A stretch of 64,000 nucleotides of DNA from Duganella levis (GTDB taxonomy: Bacteria > Pseudomonadota > Gammaproteobacteria > Burkholderiales > Burkholderiaceae_D), in contig NZ_WWCT01000001.1 in assembly GCF_009857605.1 (NCBI RefSeq), positions 434,001 through 498,000 of the forward strand, read 5' to 3'. The notes below the pieces were generated by a model that was given only the letters and a program-made list of their open reading frames with translations, ran no database searches and was not told where the DNA came from. A program made the position numbers and the translations under genes. Of the stretch, positions 45,536 to 54,414 are shown in pieces. Each line of letters starts with the position of its first letter. The stretch's first letter is position 1.

Positions 45536-47308
45536 ATGCATACATCGTGGTATCTGGCGGCGCTGCTTACCAGCGCCAGCCTGTTGGACGTGCACGCCCA
45601 GCAACCGGCCCCGGCCCCGGCCGCACCGAGCGTCACGGTCGCCGGCCAGCGTCATGCGTCGGACTGGTTCCGGGTCGAAAGCCAGCATGTCATCGTGTAT
45701 TCCGACACCAGCAACGACGAAGTCGCCCTGCTGCTCAACCAGCTGGAAAAGCTGCACCAGATGCTGCGGGTCTACACCAAGCCCTTCCTGAAAGCCACCG
45801 GCAACGAGCCCAAGCTGACTTTCTATTACCACGACAGCGCCAACGACCTCGACGGCCTGGCCAACGACCAGCCAGCCGAGGCCATCGGCCTGTACAGCAG
45901 TTGCACTGCGGGCGTGCAAGGTTTCGGCGTTCAACTGAGCAAGCTGGAGCGGCCGGAGCAGTTACACCTGCCCAAGGTCGACCAGAGCGAGAGCCTGTCC
46001 TATCTGTTCGAGGCCTACACCCGCCACTTTATCTACCGCTACACCGATGTGCGCGCGCCGACCTCGTTCATCGACGGCCTCGCGCAGTATTTCGCCAGCG
46101 CGCGCTTCTCGGACACGCAAATGCTGGTCGGCCGCGCGCCGCTCAATGTCAACCGCTACCTGTCCTTCCTCGACGACGGCAATACCTACTTCCTCGACTA
46201 CAAGGACATCCTTGAGCAGAACGACACACGCGCCATCGGCAATATCTCGAAAGCCGGCATCAAGCTGGAGTTCGCCGCCCGCTCGTGGCTGCTGACGCAT
46301 TACATGCTGTCGTCCGACGACAACCGCAACAAGCTGGTCAACTATCTGGCGGCCGTGTACCGCGACACGCCGATTCCGCAGGCGTTCGAGCAAGCCTATG
46401 GCATCAAGACCGGGGATCTCGGCAAGGAGATGTGGCGCTACCGGAATACCTCGATCAAGGTGTTGCAGGTGGATGTGCCGGACCTGCCGGCCGCCGTCAT
46501 GGATTTCAAAACTCTGCCGCAATCGTCGGGCGAATTCGTGCTAGCCGAGTCGGCGCTCAAGTCCTGCCCTACCCGCCAGGCGGGCGAAGCGCTGCTGCGC
46601 CAGACCGCGCGCGCGGCCGCCAATTATCCATCCAACGATTATGCCCAGCTGGTGCTGAGCCGAGCGCAGATCGACTGGGGTAATCCGCAGGACGCGCTGC
46701 CTTATCTGAGCGCGGCAGCCAAAAAGCCGGGCGTCAGCGCCGAAGTGTTATATCTGCTCGGCCAGGCCCAACTGCGTTTGTCGCAACTCGACGCCGCCCG
46801 CAACAGTCTGGGGCAGTCGCTGAATCTGGACCCGAAATCGGCTGAAGCCGCCTACGCGCTTTATCAGGCCGGCCTGCAATCGGGCCAGCCGCCGGACGAC
46901 GACACGTTGGCCGCCGCCATCGTCGCCTTCAACAACGGCCATGAAGTCAACACGCTGGCCCGTTCGGCCGCACTGGCTTATGCCTATGCGGGCGACAAGG
47001 CGCGCGCCCGCAACGCCCTCAAGCTGATGGCGCATAACATCCGGGAGCCGGAACTGTCGGCGTGGGCGAAGGTCTGGCTGGGCAAGCTGGCAGCCGGCGT
47101 CGGCAAGGACGAGCTGCTGGCCGAGATGCGCGTGCAGCCAGCGGCCGGCACGGCGTTCAGGGAGTGGACCATCGCCACGGCGACGGTGATGCAGGATATC
47201 GAGCGTAACGCGGGCTTGCAGAAGGCCCGCATCCATATCAACCAGCAAGGCGTCAATCCGGCCAATCCGGACAACGCCTTGCAGCCAACGTTTGGCGGCA
47301 GGCGCTGA
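45536..47308 (+). CDS. Exported TPR protein with degenerate gluzincin-like domain
   Basis: This is a 590-residue exported protein. A signal peptide (to about residue 21) precedes a domain of about 250 residues. Within it EAYTRHFIYRY and SFIDGLAQYF occupy the positions of the HExxH and E motifs of a metallopeptidase, but the zinc-binding and catalytic residues are replaced. Tetratricopeptide-like helices fill the C-terminal half (SAEVLYLLGQAQLRLSQLDA, then AARNSLGQSLNLDPKSAEAA). It is probably an inactive peptidase fold used for binding, perhaps as an assembly scaffold. GGAG lies before the ATG. Convergent with the methyltransferase gene. Confidence 0.78.
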   Translation: MHTSWYLAALLTSASLLDVHAQQPAPAPAAPSVTVAGQRHASDWFRVESQHVIVYSDTSNDEVALLLNQLEKLHQMLRVYTKPFLKATGNEPKLTFYYHDSANDLDGLANDQPAEAIGLYSSCTAGVQGFGVQLSKLERPEQLHLPKVDQSESLSYLFEAYTRHFIYRYTDVRAPTSFIDGLAQYFASARFSDTQMLVGRAPLNVNRYLSFLDDGNTYFLDYKDILEQNDTRAIGNISKAGIKLEFAARSWLLTHYMLSSDDNRNKLVNYLAAVYRDTPIPQAFEQAYGIKTGDLGKEMWRYRNTSIKVLQVDVPDLPAAVMDFKTLPQSSGEFVLAESALKSCPTRQAGEALLRQTARAAANYPSNDYAQLVLSRAQIDWGNPQDALPYLSAAAKKPGVSAEVLYLLGQAQLRLSQLDAARNSLGQSLNLDPKSAEAAYALYQAGLQSGQPPDDDTLAAAIVAFNNGHEVNTLARSAALAYAYAGDKARARNALKLMAHNIREPELSAWAKVWLGKLAAGVGKDELLAEMRVQPAAGTAFREWTIATATVMQDIERNAGLQKARIHINQQGVNPANPDNALQPTFGGRR

Positions 47309-48229
47309 TCAGGCGTAGGCGGCGACACGCTGCGGTTGCAGCGCGGCTTCGTACAGCACTTCCGCTTGCAGTGACGCTTGCAGCGAAGGAATGGCGCCGC
47401 CGGCACGGTACTGGAAGCTGACTTGCAGCACGTCGCCTTCACGCGCCTTGATCGGCGTCGCCAGCGGCAGCGTCATGTAGCCCATCAGCCAGTCGATGGT
47501 GCTGGAACGCTCCTGCACCACCTGCAGGATGTTCTTGGTGACAAAGCGCATGGCGTTGATCTCGCCATTACGCTCAACCACAAACTTGCCCTGCCACGAA
47601 TAGACCAGTTCGTTCGGCTGGTTGAAATCGATGATGCTGTAGACGGCCGGCGGCGCCATTTCCACCGTGCCCGGATAAATCACCGTGGTTTCCTGGAATT
47701 GCACGATCGGCGCGTAGAAGCCTTCGAAGTCGTACTCCTGCTGCAGAGGCTGCACCGCCATGATAACCGCTTCCGGCAGGAAGATCGGCAGCGGGCCGCC
47801 AAAACGCTCCAGATAGCGGCGCTTGAACGATTCGATCACCTCGACCTGCTTTTCGCGCAGCATGCCGACATGCAGCATTTCGCAGATGACCACATCGACC
47901 GGCTCCGGCGGCAGGTATTCGAAGGCGTCGGCGTGGATCACCTCAACCTTGTCGCCGTTCGGATTCAGCGCCAGGAACTTGCGCGCTTCCTTCACCATGT
48001 CAGGATTGAACTCGACGCAATACACCTTGGACGCCTGCGACGCCGCGAACCACGACAGCACACCGGTGCCGCCACCCAGCTCCAGCACCTTGGCGCCGGG
48101 TTTGACCGCATACGCGATCGCCGACTTGAAGGGATGCATGCGGTTCTGGTCCATCAGCATATTGTGATGGTAGTGGAGAGGAATGAACTGCCCCAGATAG
48201 CAGCTTTCGATTTCGCGTTCGTTGAGCAT
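47309..48229 (-). CDS. PRMT-like class I SAM methyltransferase
   Basis: This 306-residue methyltransferase has motif I VLELGGGTGVLSWFAA and an N-terminal HHNMLMDQNRMHPFKSAI that mirrors the PRMT helix (HxxMLxDxxRTxxY). A following CEMLHVGMLREKQVEVI recalls the double-E loop of protein arginine methyltransferases. The C-terminal 150 residues form the beta-barrel seen in PRMTs (VVERNGEINAMRF). The substrate in bacteria is unknown; protein or small-molecule methylation are both possible. The start at 48229 has AAGGA; 25 codons of upstream in-frame sequence lack similarity. It is divergent from the alpha/beta hydrolase. Confidence 0.78.
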   Translation of the reverse strand: MLNEREIESCYLGQFIPLHYHHNMLMDQNRMHPFKSAIAYAVKPGAKVLELGGGTGVLSWFAASQASKVYCVEFNPDMVKEARKFLALNPNGDKVEVIHADAFEYLPPEPVDVVICEMLHVGMLREKQVEVIESFKRRYLERFGGPLPIFLPEAVIMAVQPLQQEYDFEGFYAPIVQFQETTVIYPGTVEMAPPAVYSIIDFNQPNELVYSWQGKFVVERNGEINAMRFVTKNILQVVQERSSTIDWLMGYMTLPLATPIKAREGDVLQVSFQYRAGGAIPSLQASLQAEVLYEAALQPQRVAAYA

Positions 48230-48341
48230 GGTGGTCCTTGGTAGATGCGCTGAGGACATTATCGTTAAGATTGTTGATGTCCTATGCCGGGAACTGCAAG
48301 GCAAATACCCGCCAATTCAATCGGCTTGCGACGCTCAGCGG

Positions 48342-48371
48342 TTAACCAATAAGCATTATTGCGCTTATACT
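48342..48371 (+). promoter_or_regulatory. Putative sigma-70 promoter for the RsbQ-like hydrolase
   Basis: A -35 TTAACC (48342-48347) and a -10 TATACT (48366-48371) are separated by 18 bases. They place the start of transcription about 20 bases before the ATG at 48397, which has CGGAGA as ribosome site. Matches to consensus are 4 of 6 and 5 of 6. Confidence 0.5.
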
Positions 48372-48396
48372 AGCGGCGATTCGCTTCGGAGATACC

Positions 48397-49200
48397 ATGT
48401 CTATCCAGTTTCGCAATAATGTCCACTGTCACGGCGACGGCCCGATTACCCTGATGTTCGTCCATGGCTATGGCTGCGACCAGCAGATGTGGCGCTTCAT
48501 CTATCCATCCTTCGTGGGGCGTTACCGGGTAGTGCTGATGGACCTGACCGGCAGCGGAGGTTCGGACCTGAGCGCCTACGACCGCAACAAGTACAGCACG
48601 CTGTATGGCCATGCGGAAGACATCCTGGACGTGATCGACCTGTACGCCAAGGCGCCGGTGGTGTTTATCGGCCATTCGGTCAGCGCCATGATCGGCATGC
48701 TGGCGTCCATTATGTCGCCGGAAAAATTTACCGCGCAGATCATGGTGGGACCGTCGCCCTGCTTCATCAATGACGGTGACTATGTGGGCGGTTTCAATGC
48801 GGAAGACATCGACGGCCTGCTGAAACTGATGGAAATCGATTACGACAGCTGGATCAAGCGCATGGCGCCGGTAATCATGGGGGCGCCGCGCCAGCCTATC
48901 CTGCAAGAAGAGCTGCTGACCCGTTTTGCCAAGAACGATCCGGAGATCACCCGCCACTTCGCCCGCGTGACCTTTACCGCCGACCATCGCGCGGAAGTGG
49001 CAAAGTCAACCGTGCCGGCGCTGATCCTGCAATGCAGCGACGACATGATCGCGCCGCGCGAGGTGGGCGATTATCTGCACCAGCACCTGGCCAACAGCCA
49101 GTTGGCGGTGATCGACAATATCGGCCATTGCCCGCATATGAGTTCGCCATCGGCCAGTTCGGACATCATCGAGGATTACCTGCTGCATCTTGGAGTTTAG
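48397..49200 (+). CDS. RsbQ/KAI2-like alpha/beta hydrolase
   Basis: This 267-residue alpha/beta hydrolase is of the RsbQ branch. The oxyanion region is VHGYGCDQQMW. The nucleophile serine lies in GHSVSAMIG, exactly the elbow of RsbQ and plant KAI2/D14. The acid is in CSDDMIAPREV and the histidine in GHCPHMSSPSA. In Bacillus RsbQ supports a PP2C-based stress switch; plant relatives sense butenolide-like signals. Here the partner is unknown. It is divergent from the PRMT-like gene with a recognisable promoter. Confidence 0.88.
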   Translation: MSIQFRNNVHCHGDGPITLMFVHGYGCDQQMWRFIYPSFVGRYRVVLMDLTGSGGSDLSAYDRNKYSTLYGHAEDILDVIDLYAKAPVVFIGHSVSAMIGMLASIMSPEKFTAQIMVGPSPCFINDGDYVGGFNAEDIDGLLKLMEIDYDSWIKRMAPVIMGAPRQPILQEELLTRFAKNDPEITRHFARVTFTADHRAEVAKSTVPALILQCSDDMIAPREVGDYLHQHLANSQLAVIDNIGHCPHMSSPSASSDIIEDYLLHLGV

Positions 49201-49292
49201 TGCGATGAGGCACGCACGTTACAACAGGTAACAGCTTCGCCAGCGGACGCCTGATAACCTAGCCTCAACTATTAGTGAGGAAGGAAGTCATC

Positions 49293-51020
49293 ATGGCCGC
49301 TCAAGCAAAATATGTGATGTCGTCAACGCTGTTGCTGAGCTTGTTGACGCTGGCTGGTTGCAACAAGCCGGTTGAGCCGCAGCAGCCCAAAGTCGGCGCT
49401 GCCGTCGCCCCGGCGCAAGCGGCGCCACCGTACACGCCGCCTACTGCGGAGCAGCTGTCTCAGATGGTCGCGCCGATTGCCTTGTTCCCGGATAAGCTGG
49501 TAGGCGAGGTACTGGCGGGCGCCACCTATCCTGCGCAAGTGACCGCCGCCGACCAGTGGCTGGCCCAGAATCCCTCCCTGAAGGGCGACGCGCTGCAATC
49601 GGCCGAGGCCGCCCAGCCGTGGGACGTCAGCGTCAAATCGCTGACCGCCTTCCCTAGCGTGCTGGATCAGATGGCCGGCAATATCCAGTGGACCACCTCG
49701 CTCGGCCAGGCTTACGCCAACGATCCGAACGACGTGATGAATGCCATTCAGGTGATGCGTCTGCGCGCGCAGCAGGCCGGCAATCTGAAGAGTTCGCCGC
49801 ATTTGCGGGTATCGACCACGGTGCGGGCCGCGCCGCCGCCGAACTACATCGATCAGCCGTCGCCGGACCAGGTGGTATACGCCGGGCCGGAGGTGATTCC
49901 GCCGCCACCGCAAACCATCATCATTGAGCCGGCCGAGCCGGATGTAGTCTATGTGCCGCGCTACAACCCGACCATCGTCTATGGTGCGCCGGTGGACGTG
50001 TATCCCGGCTGGACCTATCGTGAGCCGGTGTACGCCAGCAATGATCTGGTGACTACCGGTGCGATTACCTTCGGGATTGGCATTCTGGTCGGCGCGGCGG
50101 TCAGCCATCATTATCATGACTGGGGCTGGAATGCCTGGGGCGTCAACTGGGGCGGGCCGGGATATGGAGGCGGTGGCTGGCATCGTCCTGCGGTGGTGTA
50201 CAACAATAATACCTACGTGACCAAATCGGTTACCGTGATCAACAATTACCACGGCGCGCCGCGTGGCCCGGCCCTGGCCGGCAACCCGCAGCCAATGCGG
50301 CCGATGCCGCCAACCCAGCAGATGCAGCACATGCAGCCGATGCGGCCCACCGGGCCGATGACCATGCCGCACTTTACCGCGCATGACGCAGTGCCGGGTT
50401 CGCGTCCGCCGATGATGGCGGGGTCACATGGTCCGCTGCCGCAAGGCACAGCGCCGCATGATTTCCGCCAGCAGCCGGGCCAGCAGCCGCATATGGCGCA
50501 GCAGATGCAGGAACATGGCGCGCCGGCGATGCACATGCAGGCGGGACAACAGCATCTGCCGATGGCGCAACAGCAGCCGGGCCAGCACCAGCCGGCGCAA
50601 CAACAGCGCCAGCCTGGACAGCAGCAGCAGCCCCCAACGCAAGAGCATCAAGCGTTGGCCCAGCAGCGCGAGCCACAGATGGCGCAGCACCAGCAGCCGG
50701 CTCAGCAACATCAGGCGCCGGTTCAGCATGAGGACGCTGGTGTGCGTGCGGACAATCGCATGCGGGCGGACGCTGGCATGCCACGCGCGCCGGAGCCACG
50801 CCGCGAGTTCAACGCGCCTGAACGCGCGCAGGCGCAGGCTCAAGCGCAGGCAAGGCATCAGGAAATGGCGGCGCGTGCTCGTCCGGAAATGGCAGCGATG
50901 GCTCAGCGTCCTGCGGCGCAGCCTCGCGCCCAGCAGCCCCACGCCGAACCGCGGCGCGAGGAGCATCACGAGCAAGCCGCCCATCACGAGCAGCATGACA
51001 AGCGCGAGCATCACGGCTAG
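49293..51020 (+). CDS. DUF3300 lipoprotein with long low-complexity tail
   Basis: This is a 575-residue predicted lipoprotein. The lipobox is LTLAGC (cysteine at residue 24), with no aspartate at +2, so an outer-membrane location is likely. DUF3300 fills about residues 55-250 (MVAPIALFPDKLVGEVLAGA, then YPAQVTAADQWLAQNPSLKG). A C-terminal half of glutamine, histidine, proline, alanine and methionine follows. Ribosome site AGGAAGG precedes the ATG at 49293; an earlier in-frame ATG lies before that ribosome site. DUF3300 proteins are of unknown function. The tail could bind metal through its histidines, which is inference. Confidence 0.85.
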   Translation: MAAQAKYVMSSTLLLSLLTLAGCNKPVEPQQPKVGAAVAPAQAAPPYTPPTAEQLSQMVAPIALFPDKLVGEVLAGATYPAQVTAADQWLAQNPSLKGDALQSAEAAQPWDVSVKSLTAFPSVLDQMAGNIQWTTSLGQAYANDPNDVMNAIQVMRLRAQQAGNLKSSPHLRVSTTVRAAPPPNYIDQPSPDQVVYAGPEVIPPPPQTIIIEPAEPDVVYVPRYNPTIVYGAPVDVYPGWTYREPVYASNDLVTTGAITFGIGILVGAAVSHHYHDWGWNAWGVNWGGPGYGGGGWHRPAVVYNNNTYVTKSVTVINNYHGAPRGPALAGNPQPMRPMPPTQQMQHMQPMRPTGPMTMPHFTAHDAVPGSRPPMMAGSHGPLPQGTAPHDFRQQPGQQPHMAQQMQEHGAPAMHMQAGQQHLPMAQQQPGQHQPAQQQRQPGQQQQPPTQEHQALAQQREPQMAQHQQPAQQHQAPVQHEDAGVRADNRMRADAGMPRAPEPRREFNAPERAQAQAQAQARHQEMAARARPEMAAMAQRPAAQPRAQQPHAEPRREEHHEQAAHHEQHDKREHHG

Positions 51021-51029
51021 CGAACACGA

Positions 51030-51053
51030 CCAGCAGCTAGCGCGGGCTGCTGG
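51030..51053. terminator. Stem-loop between convergent genes
   Basis: CCAGCAGC and GCTGCTGG form a perfect 8-base stem with an 8-base loop, in the 50-base gap between the convergent DUF3300 and ankyrin genes. There is no T-run, so it may stop transcription weakly, protect 3' ends or both. A further CTGCTGG copy follows directly. Confidence 0.4.
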
Positions 51054-51070
51054 CTGCTGGCGTGGTGAGG

Positions 51071-51733
51071 CTAGCGCGGCTTCTTGTTAGCCAGGAAGGT
51101 GTTGATGGTCTTGGCGATCCAAGGCTTATCGGCCTTGTCGGCAAATCCGGCGGCGGTCAGGTGGAAGCCGCCATCCTTCAGCGTCGCGTCGGCGCCTTGA
51201 TTTAGCAGCAGCTCAACGACCTCTTCCTGCCCCTCGCGGGCGGCAATCATCAGCGGCGTCATGCCTGACGGCGTTTCGGCGTCAATGTAGGCGTACTTGT
51301 CGAGCAGGATGGTAGTGATCTCCACGCTGCCGGACGCTGCCGCGTAATGCAGCGCCGTCCAGCCCTTCTGGTTCACCTGCGCGCCGCGCTGAAGCAGCTC
51401 CAGCAGCGCCGTCTTATTCTTGCGGAAGGCAGCCATCATCAGCGCCGTGTTGCCGTTAGGCGCCTTGGCTTCTAGGTCGATGCCTTTCTGGGCCATCAGC
51501 ACCCGCGCCACCTCCAGCGATTCATAACGCATAGCCACAATCAGGCCAGTCTCGCCATTGGAATCGCGCGCGTTCGGATTGACGCCACGCGCCAGCATCT
51601 TCTTCACCCGCTCCGCGCCATCCAGCTGCGCCGCGCGGAAGAACTCGACCTCATCGTCGCTCTGCTCGACGGCAAACACTGGACTGACCGCCAACGCGGC
51701 CACAGCCAGCAACGCGAACCTGCGGCGCATCAT
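51071..51733 (-). CDS. Exported ankyrin-repeat protein
   Basis: This is a 220-residue protein with a signal peptide (MMRRRFALLAVAALAVSPVFA) and about five ankyrin repeats from residue 25 to 195. Typical units are NGETGLIVAMRYESLEVARV, NGNTALMMAAFRKNKTALLE, GWTALHYAAASGSVEITTIL and GMTPLMIAAREGQEEVVELL. Ankyrin repeats bind proteins; periplasmic ones often protect cells or act as immunity partners, for example beside catalase. Here it overlaps the tatD stop by four bases (ATGA), as in the conserved tatD-ankyrin pair of related genomes. Partner unknown. Confidence 0.88.
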   Translation of the reverse strand: MMRRRFALLAVAALAVSPVFAVEQSDDEVEFFRAAQLDGAERVKKMLARGVNPNARDSNGETGLIVAMRYESLEVARVLMAQKGIDLEAKAPNGNTALMMAAFRKNKTALLELLQRGAQVNQKGWTALHYAAASGSVEITTILLDKYAYIDAETPSGMTPLMIAAREGQEEVVELLLNQGADATLKDGGFHLTAAGFADKADKPWIAKTINTFLANKKPR

Positions 51734-52509
51734 GCCGGCACGTTAAACAGCGTGCGGAAATTGGCCGTCGTCTGCTCGGCCACCTGCTCCACCGACACGC
51801 CCTTCAGCTTGGCGATGTACTCGCCCACATGCGCCACAAAGCCCGGCTCATTCATGCGGCCACGGAACGGCACCGGCGCCAGATACGGCGAATCGGTCTC
51901 GATCAGAATGCGCTCCAGCGGCAACTCCAGCGCCACCGCCTGCAAATCCTTGGCGCTCTTGAACGTCACGATGCCCGAGAACGAAATATAAAAGCCCATC
52001 TCGATGGCCGCGCGCGCCACTTCCAGCGACTCGGTAAAGCAGTGCATCACACCCGCCACGCCGCCCGCCTCCGTGCCGGCGCCCTCTTCGCGCATGATGC
52101 GGATGGTGTCCTCGCTAGCGCTGCGGGTGTGAATGATCAGCGGCTTGCGGGTAATCCGCGACGCCTTGATATGCGTGCGGAAGCGCTCGCGCTGCCATTC
52201 CAGATCACCCTCCAGACGGAAGTAATCCAGCCCGGTCTCGCCGATGGCGATAATTTTCGGATCGTCCGCCAGTTGCACCAGCTGTTCGACGGACGGTTCC
52301 GGCGTGTCTTCATAGTCCGGATGCACGCCGACCGAGGCGTAGATATGCGGATGCTGATGGGCCAGCGCCAGCACCTGCGGGAAATCCGGCAGGTCGACCG
52401 ACACGCACAGCGCGTGGGTCACCTGGTTCTCCGCCATCTTGGCAAGAATCTCAGGCATGCGAGCGGCCAGCTCAGGGAAGTTGATGTGGCAATGGGAGTC
52501 GATATACAT
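51730..52509 (-). CDS. tatD: TatD-family metal-dependent DNase
   Basis: This 259-residue TIM-barrel hydrolase of the TatD/YcfH group has metal ligands in DSHCHINFPEL, the GETGLDYF glutamate, HTRSASEDT, HCFTES and ETDSPYLAP. TatD enzymes have 3'-exonuclease activity and act in DNA repair or fragmentation. In Burkholderiales tatD normally follows pilZ in the mltG-tmk-holB-pilZ-tatD unit; here an antiporter and a KfrA-like gene in the opposite direction separate them. I start at ATG 52509, the first conserved residues. Confidence 0.94.
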   Translation of the reverse strand: MYIDSHCHINFPELAARMPEILAKMAENQVTHALCVSVDLPDFPQVLALAHQHPHIYASVGVHPDYEDTPEPSVEQLVQLADDPKIIAIGETGLDYFRLEGDLEWQRERFRTHIKASRITRKPLIIHTRSASEDTIRIMREEGAGTEAGGVAGVMHCFTESLEVARAAIEMGFYISFSGIVTFKSAKDLQAVALELPLERILIETDSPYLAPVPFRGRMNEPGFVAHVGEYIAKLKGVSVEQVAEQTTANFRTLFNVPA

Positions 52510-52571
52510 GCTGCGATTGTAACCGATAGCGTCCGCCACTCCTTTTGTGGAATCGATACCACTGCGTCTCA

Positions 52572-52585
52572 AGAAAACGCTTTCA
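52572..52585 (+). promoter_or_regulatory. Near-match to a LacI-type operator upstream of the antiporter gene
   Basis: AGAAAACGCTTTCA differs from the TGNAANCGNTTNCA consensus only in its first base. It lies in the 151-base divergent gap between tatD and the antiporter, 76 bases before the latter. A similar perfect site precedes the MATE exporter. Support is sequence pattern only. Confidence 0.3.
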
Positions 52586-52660
52586 TTTTTAATATTGGCA
52601 AGTTAGTATCGCTCAGCGGTATGTAATTACGTTACACAAAATAAAAAATACGGAGACTTT

Positions 52661-53866
52661 ATGAACACTAGCGAAATCTTCCTGCTGGCGATGCTGCTCA
52701 TCTTCGCCGTGCCTTATCTGTTCTGGCGACTGCTCAAAACCGACTATTTTGCGCCGTTGGTGGTGGTCCAGATCATCATGGGCGTGATCCTTGGTCCTGG
52801 CGTGATGGGCAACCTGTTCCCCGATTACCATAAATTCGTCTTCAATCCGGACGTCGTCAAAACCCTCAACGGCGTCTCGATGTGGGGCGTAATCCTGTTT
52901 GTGATGCTGGCCGGCGTCGAGCTGGACCTGAAGAAAACCTGGCAATATCGCCGCGAAAGCATGACCACCGCCGGCCTGTCGCTGGGCATGCCGCTGCTGT
53001 TCGGCTGCGGCGCCGCCCTGCTGCTGCTGAACTACCAAGGCTGGATCGGCGCCAAAGCCGCCCCCTGGCAATTCCTGATCGGCACCGGCATGGCCTGCGC
53101 CGTGACCGCGCTGCCGGTCTTGGTCATGCTGCTGGAAAAACTGGAAATCCTGCGCCAGCCGATGGGCCAGCGCCTGCTGCGCTACGCCAGCCTGGACGAC
53201 GTCGCCATCTGGGGCGTGCTGGCGCTGCTGATGCTGGATTGGGAACGCGTCGGCCGTCAAGCCGGCTTCCTGGCCGCGTTTGCCATCCTGACATTCGCTT
53301 ACCGTCGCCTGATGGTTCGCCTGAACAAAAACGACCGCTGGGCCGTGGCCCTGATCTGGCTGATCGCCTGCTCGTTCGGCGCCGACTGGGCCGGCCTGCA
53401 CTTCATGGTTGGCGCCTTCCTGGCCGGCGTGGTGATGGATGCGGACTGGTTCGGCCAGGAAGCGCTGGACGCCATGTTCAAGAACGTGTTGCTGATCCTG
53501 ATGCCGGTATTCTTCCTCAGCACCGGGCTGCGCACCAAATGGGACATGGGCGGCTACTCGGTGTTCTTCGTCGCTGGCCTGCTGTTGCTGGCCTCGGTGG
53601 GGGGCAAGCTGGCGGCGGCGCACATGGCCGGCAAAATCCTTAAATGGAAAGAAGGCGAAGCCTCAATCATCGGCTGGCTGCTGCAATCGAAGGGCTTGAT
53701 CGAAATCGTGTTCGCCAATATCCTGTTGGACAAACAGATCATCACCAGCGAGACGTTCACCGCGCTGCTGTTGATGGCGGTCGGCAGCACCATGCTGACC
53801 ATCCCGCTGGTCCACCCCAAGCTGCACCGCGCACAGAATCGCGGGCTGGTGGGCCAGGCAAGTTAG
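52661..53866 (+). CDS. Kef/CPA2-type cation:proton antiporter
   Basis: This 401-residue inner-membrane protein has about 12-13 helices of the Na_H_Exchanger type. Motifs include LGPGVMGNLFPDYHK after the second helix, the unwound-helix region TGMACAVTALPVLVMLLEKL, and ASLDDVAIWGVLALLMLDW holding the ion-binding aspartates. There is no C-terminal TrkA-N domain as in KefB/C, so this is the short form. It exchanges Na+ or K+ for protons. The KfrA-like gene follows after 11 bases and is probably cotranscribed. A LacI-like site lies upstream. Confidence 0.9.
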   Translation: MNTSEIFLLAMLLIFAVPYLFWRLLKTDYFAPLVVVQIIMGVILGPGVMGNLFPDYHKFVFNPDVVKTLNGVSMWGVILFVMLAGVELDLKKTWQYRRESMTTAGLSLGMPLLFGCGAALLLLNYQGWIGAKAAPWQFLIGTGMACAVTALPVLVMLLEKLEILRQPMGQRLLRYASLDDVAIWGVLALLMLDWERVGRQAGFLAAFAILTFAYRRLMVRLNKNDRWAVALIWLIACSFGADWAGLHFMVGAFLAGVVMDADWFGQEALDAMFKNVLLILMPVFFLSTGLRTKWDMGGYSVFFVAGLLLLASVGGKLAAAHMAGKILKWKEGEASIIGWLLQSKGLIEIVFANILLDKQIITSETFTALLLMAVGSTMLTIPLVHPKLHRAQNRGLVGQAS

Positions 53867-53877
53867 GAGACAAGAAC

Positions 53878-54414
53878 ATGGCACGCATAGGATTAAGCAA
53901 ATCGGAAGTCAAGGCCAGCCGCGACCAGCTGCTGGCCGAGGGACGCTACCCGTCCGTCGATGCGGTGCGGGCCGCGCTGGGCACCGGCTCCAAGTCGACC
54001 ATCCACCGCCACCTGAAGGAACTGAGCGACGAAGACGGCCAGCCCGGCATCAAACGGGATGACACGGCGCGCAGCCTGCAAGTGATGGTGGAACAATTGG
54101 CTGGCCAGCTGCACGACGACGCCGAACGCCGCTACCGCGCGCTGTACGCCGAGCACCAGCAGGCCATGGAAGACAAAGAGCAGGAGCTGGCCGCGCTGCG
54201 TGAAACGGTGGAGCGGCTGAAATTACGCGTGGACGAGCTGGAAATCGACGCCTACGCCAGCCAGCCGCACGACCACGGCTTCGGCGACTTCAGCCACCTG
54301 TACGCCAGTTCGCGTGGCGGCTTGAACGACAGCACTGCGTTCAGCATGGTGCTGTCGGGCGGCCGCGCGTCGGTGTTTGACGTCGACAGCCGGCCGATCC
54401 ACTACAAGGTGTGA
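53878..54414 (+). CDS. KfrA-like DNA-binding protein
   Basis: This 178-residue protein has an N-terminal KfrA DNA-binding domain (SKSEVKASRDQLLAEGRYPS, then SVDAVRAALGTGSKSTIHRH). A coiled coil follows from about 75 to 130 (DDAERRYRALYAEHQQAMED). The C-terminal 50 residues are of mixed composition. KfrA is a plasmid partition and regulatory protein of the RK2 kind; chromosomal relatives occur, often as partners of transport genes. It follows AGGAGA and lies 11 bases after the antiporter. The stop overlaps the end of pilZ by 13 bases. It might regulate the antiporter; that is inference. Confidence 0.83.
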   Translation: MARIGLSKSEVKASRDQLLAEGRYPSVDAVRAALGTGSKSTIHRHLKELSDEDGQPGIKRDDTARSLQVMVEQLAGQLHDDAERRYRALYAEHQQAMEDKEQELAALRETVERLKLRVDELEIDAYASQPHDHGFGDFSHLYASSRGGLNDSTAFSMVLSGGRASVFDVDSRPIHYKV

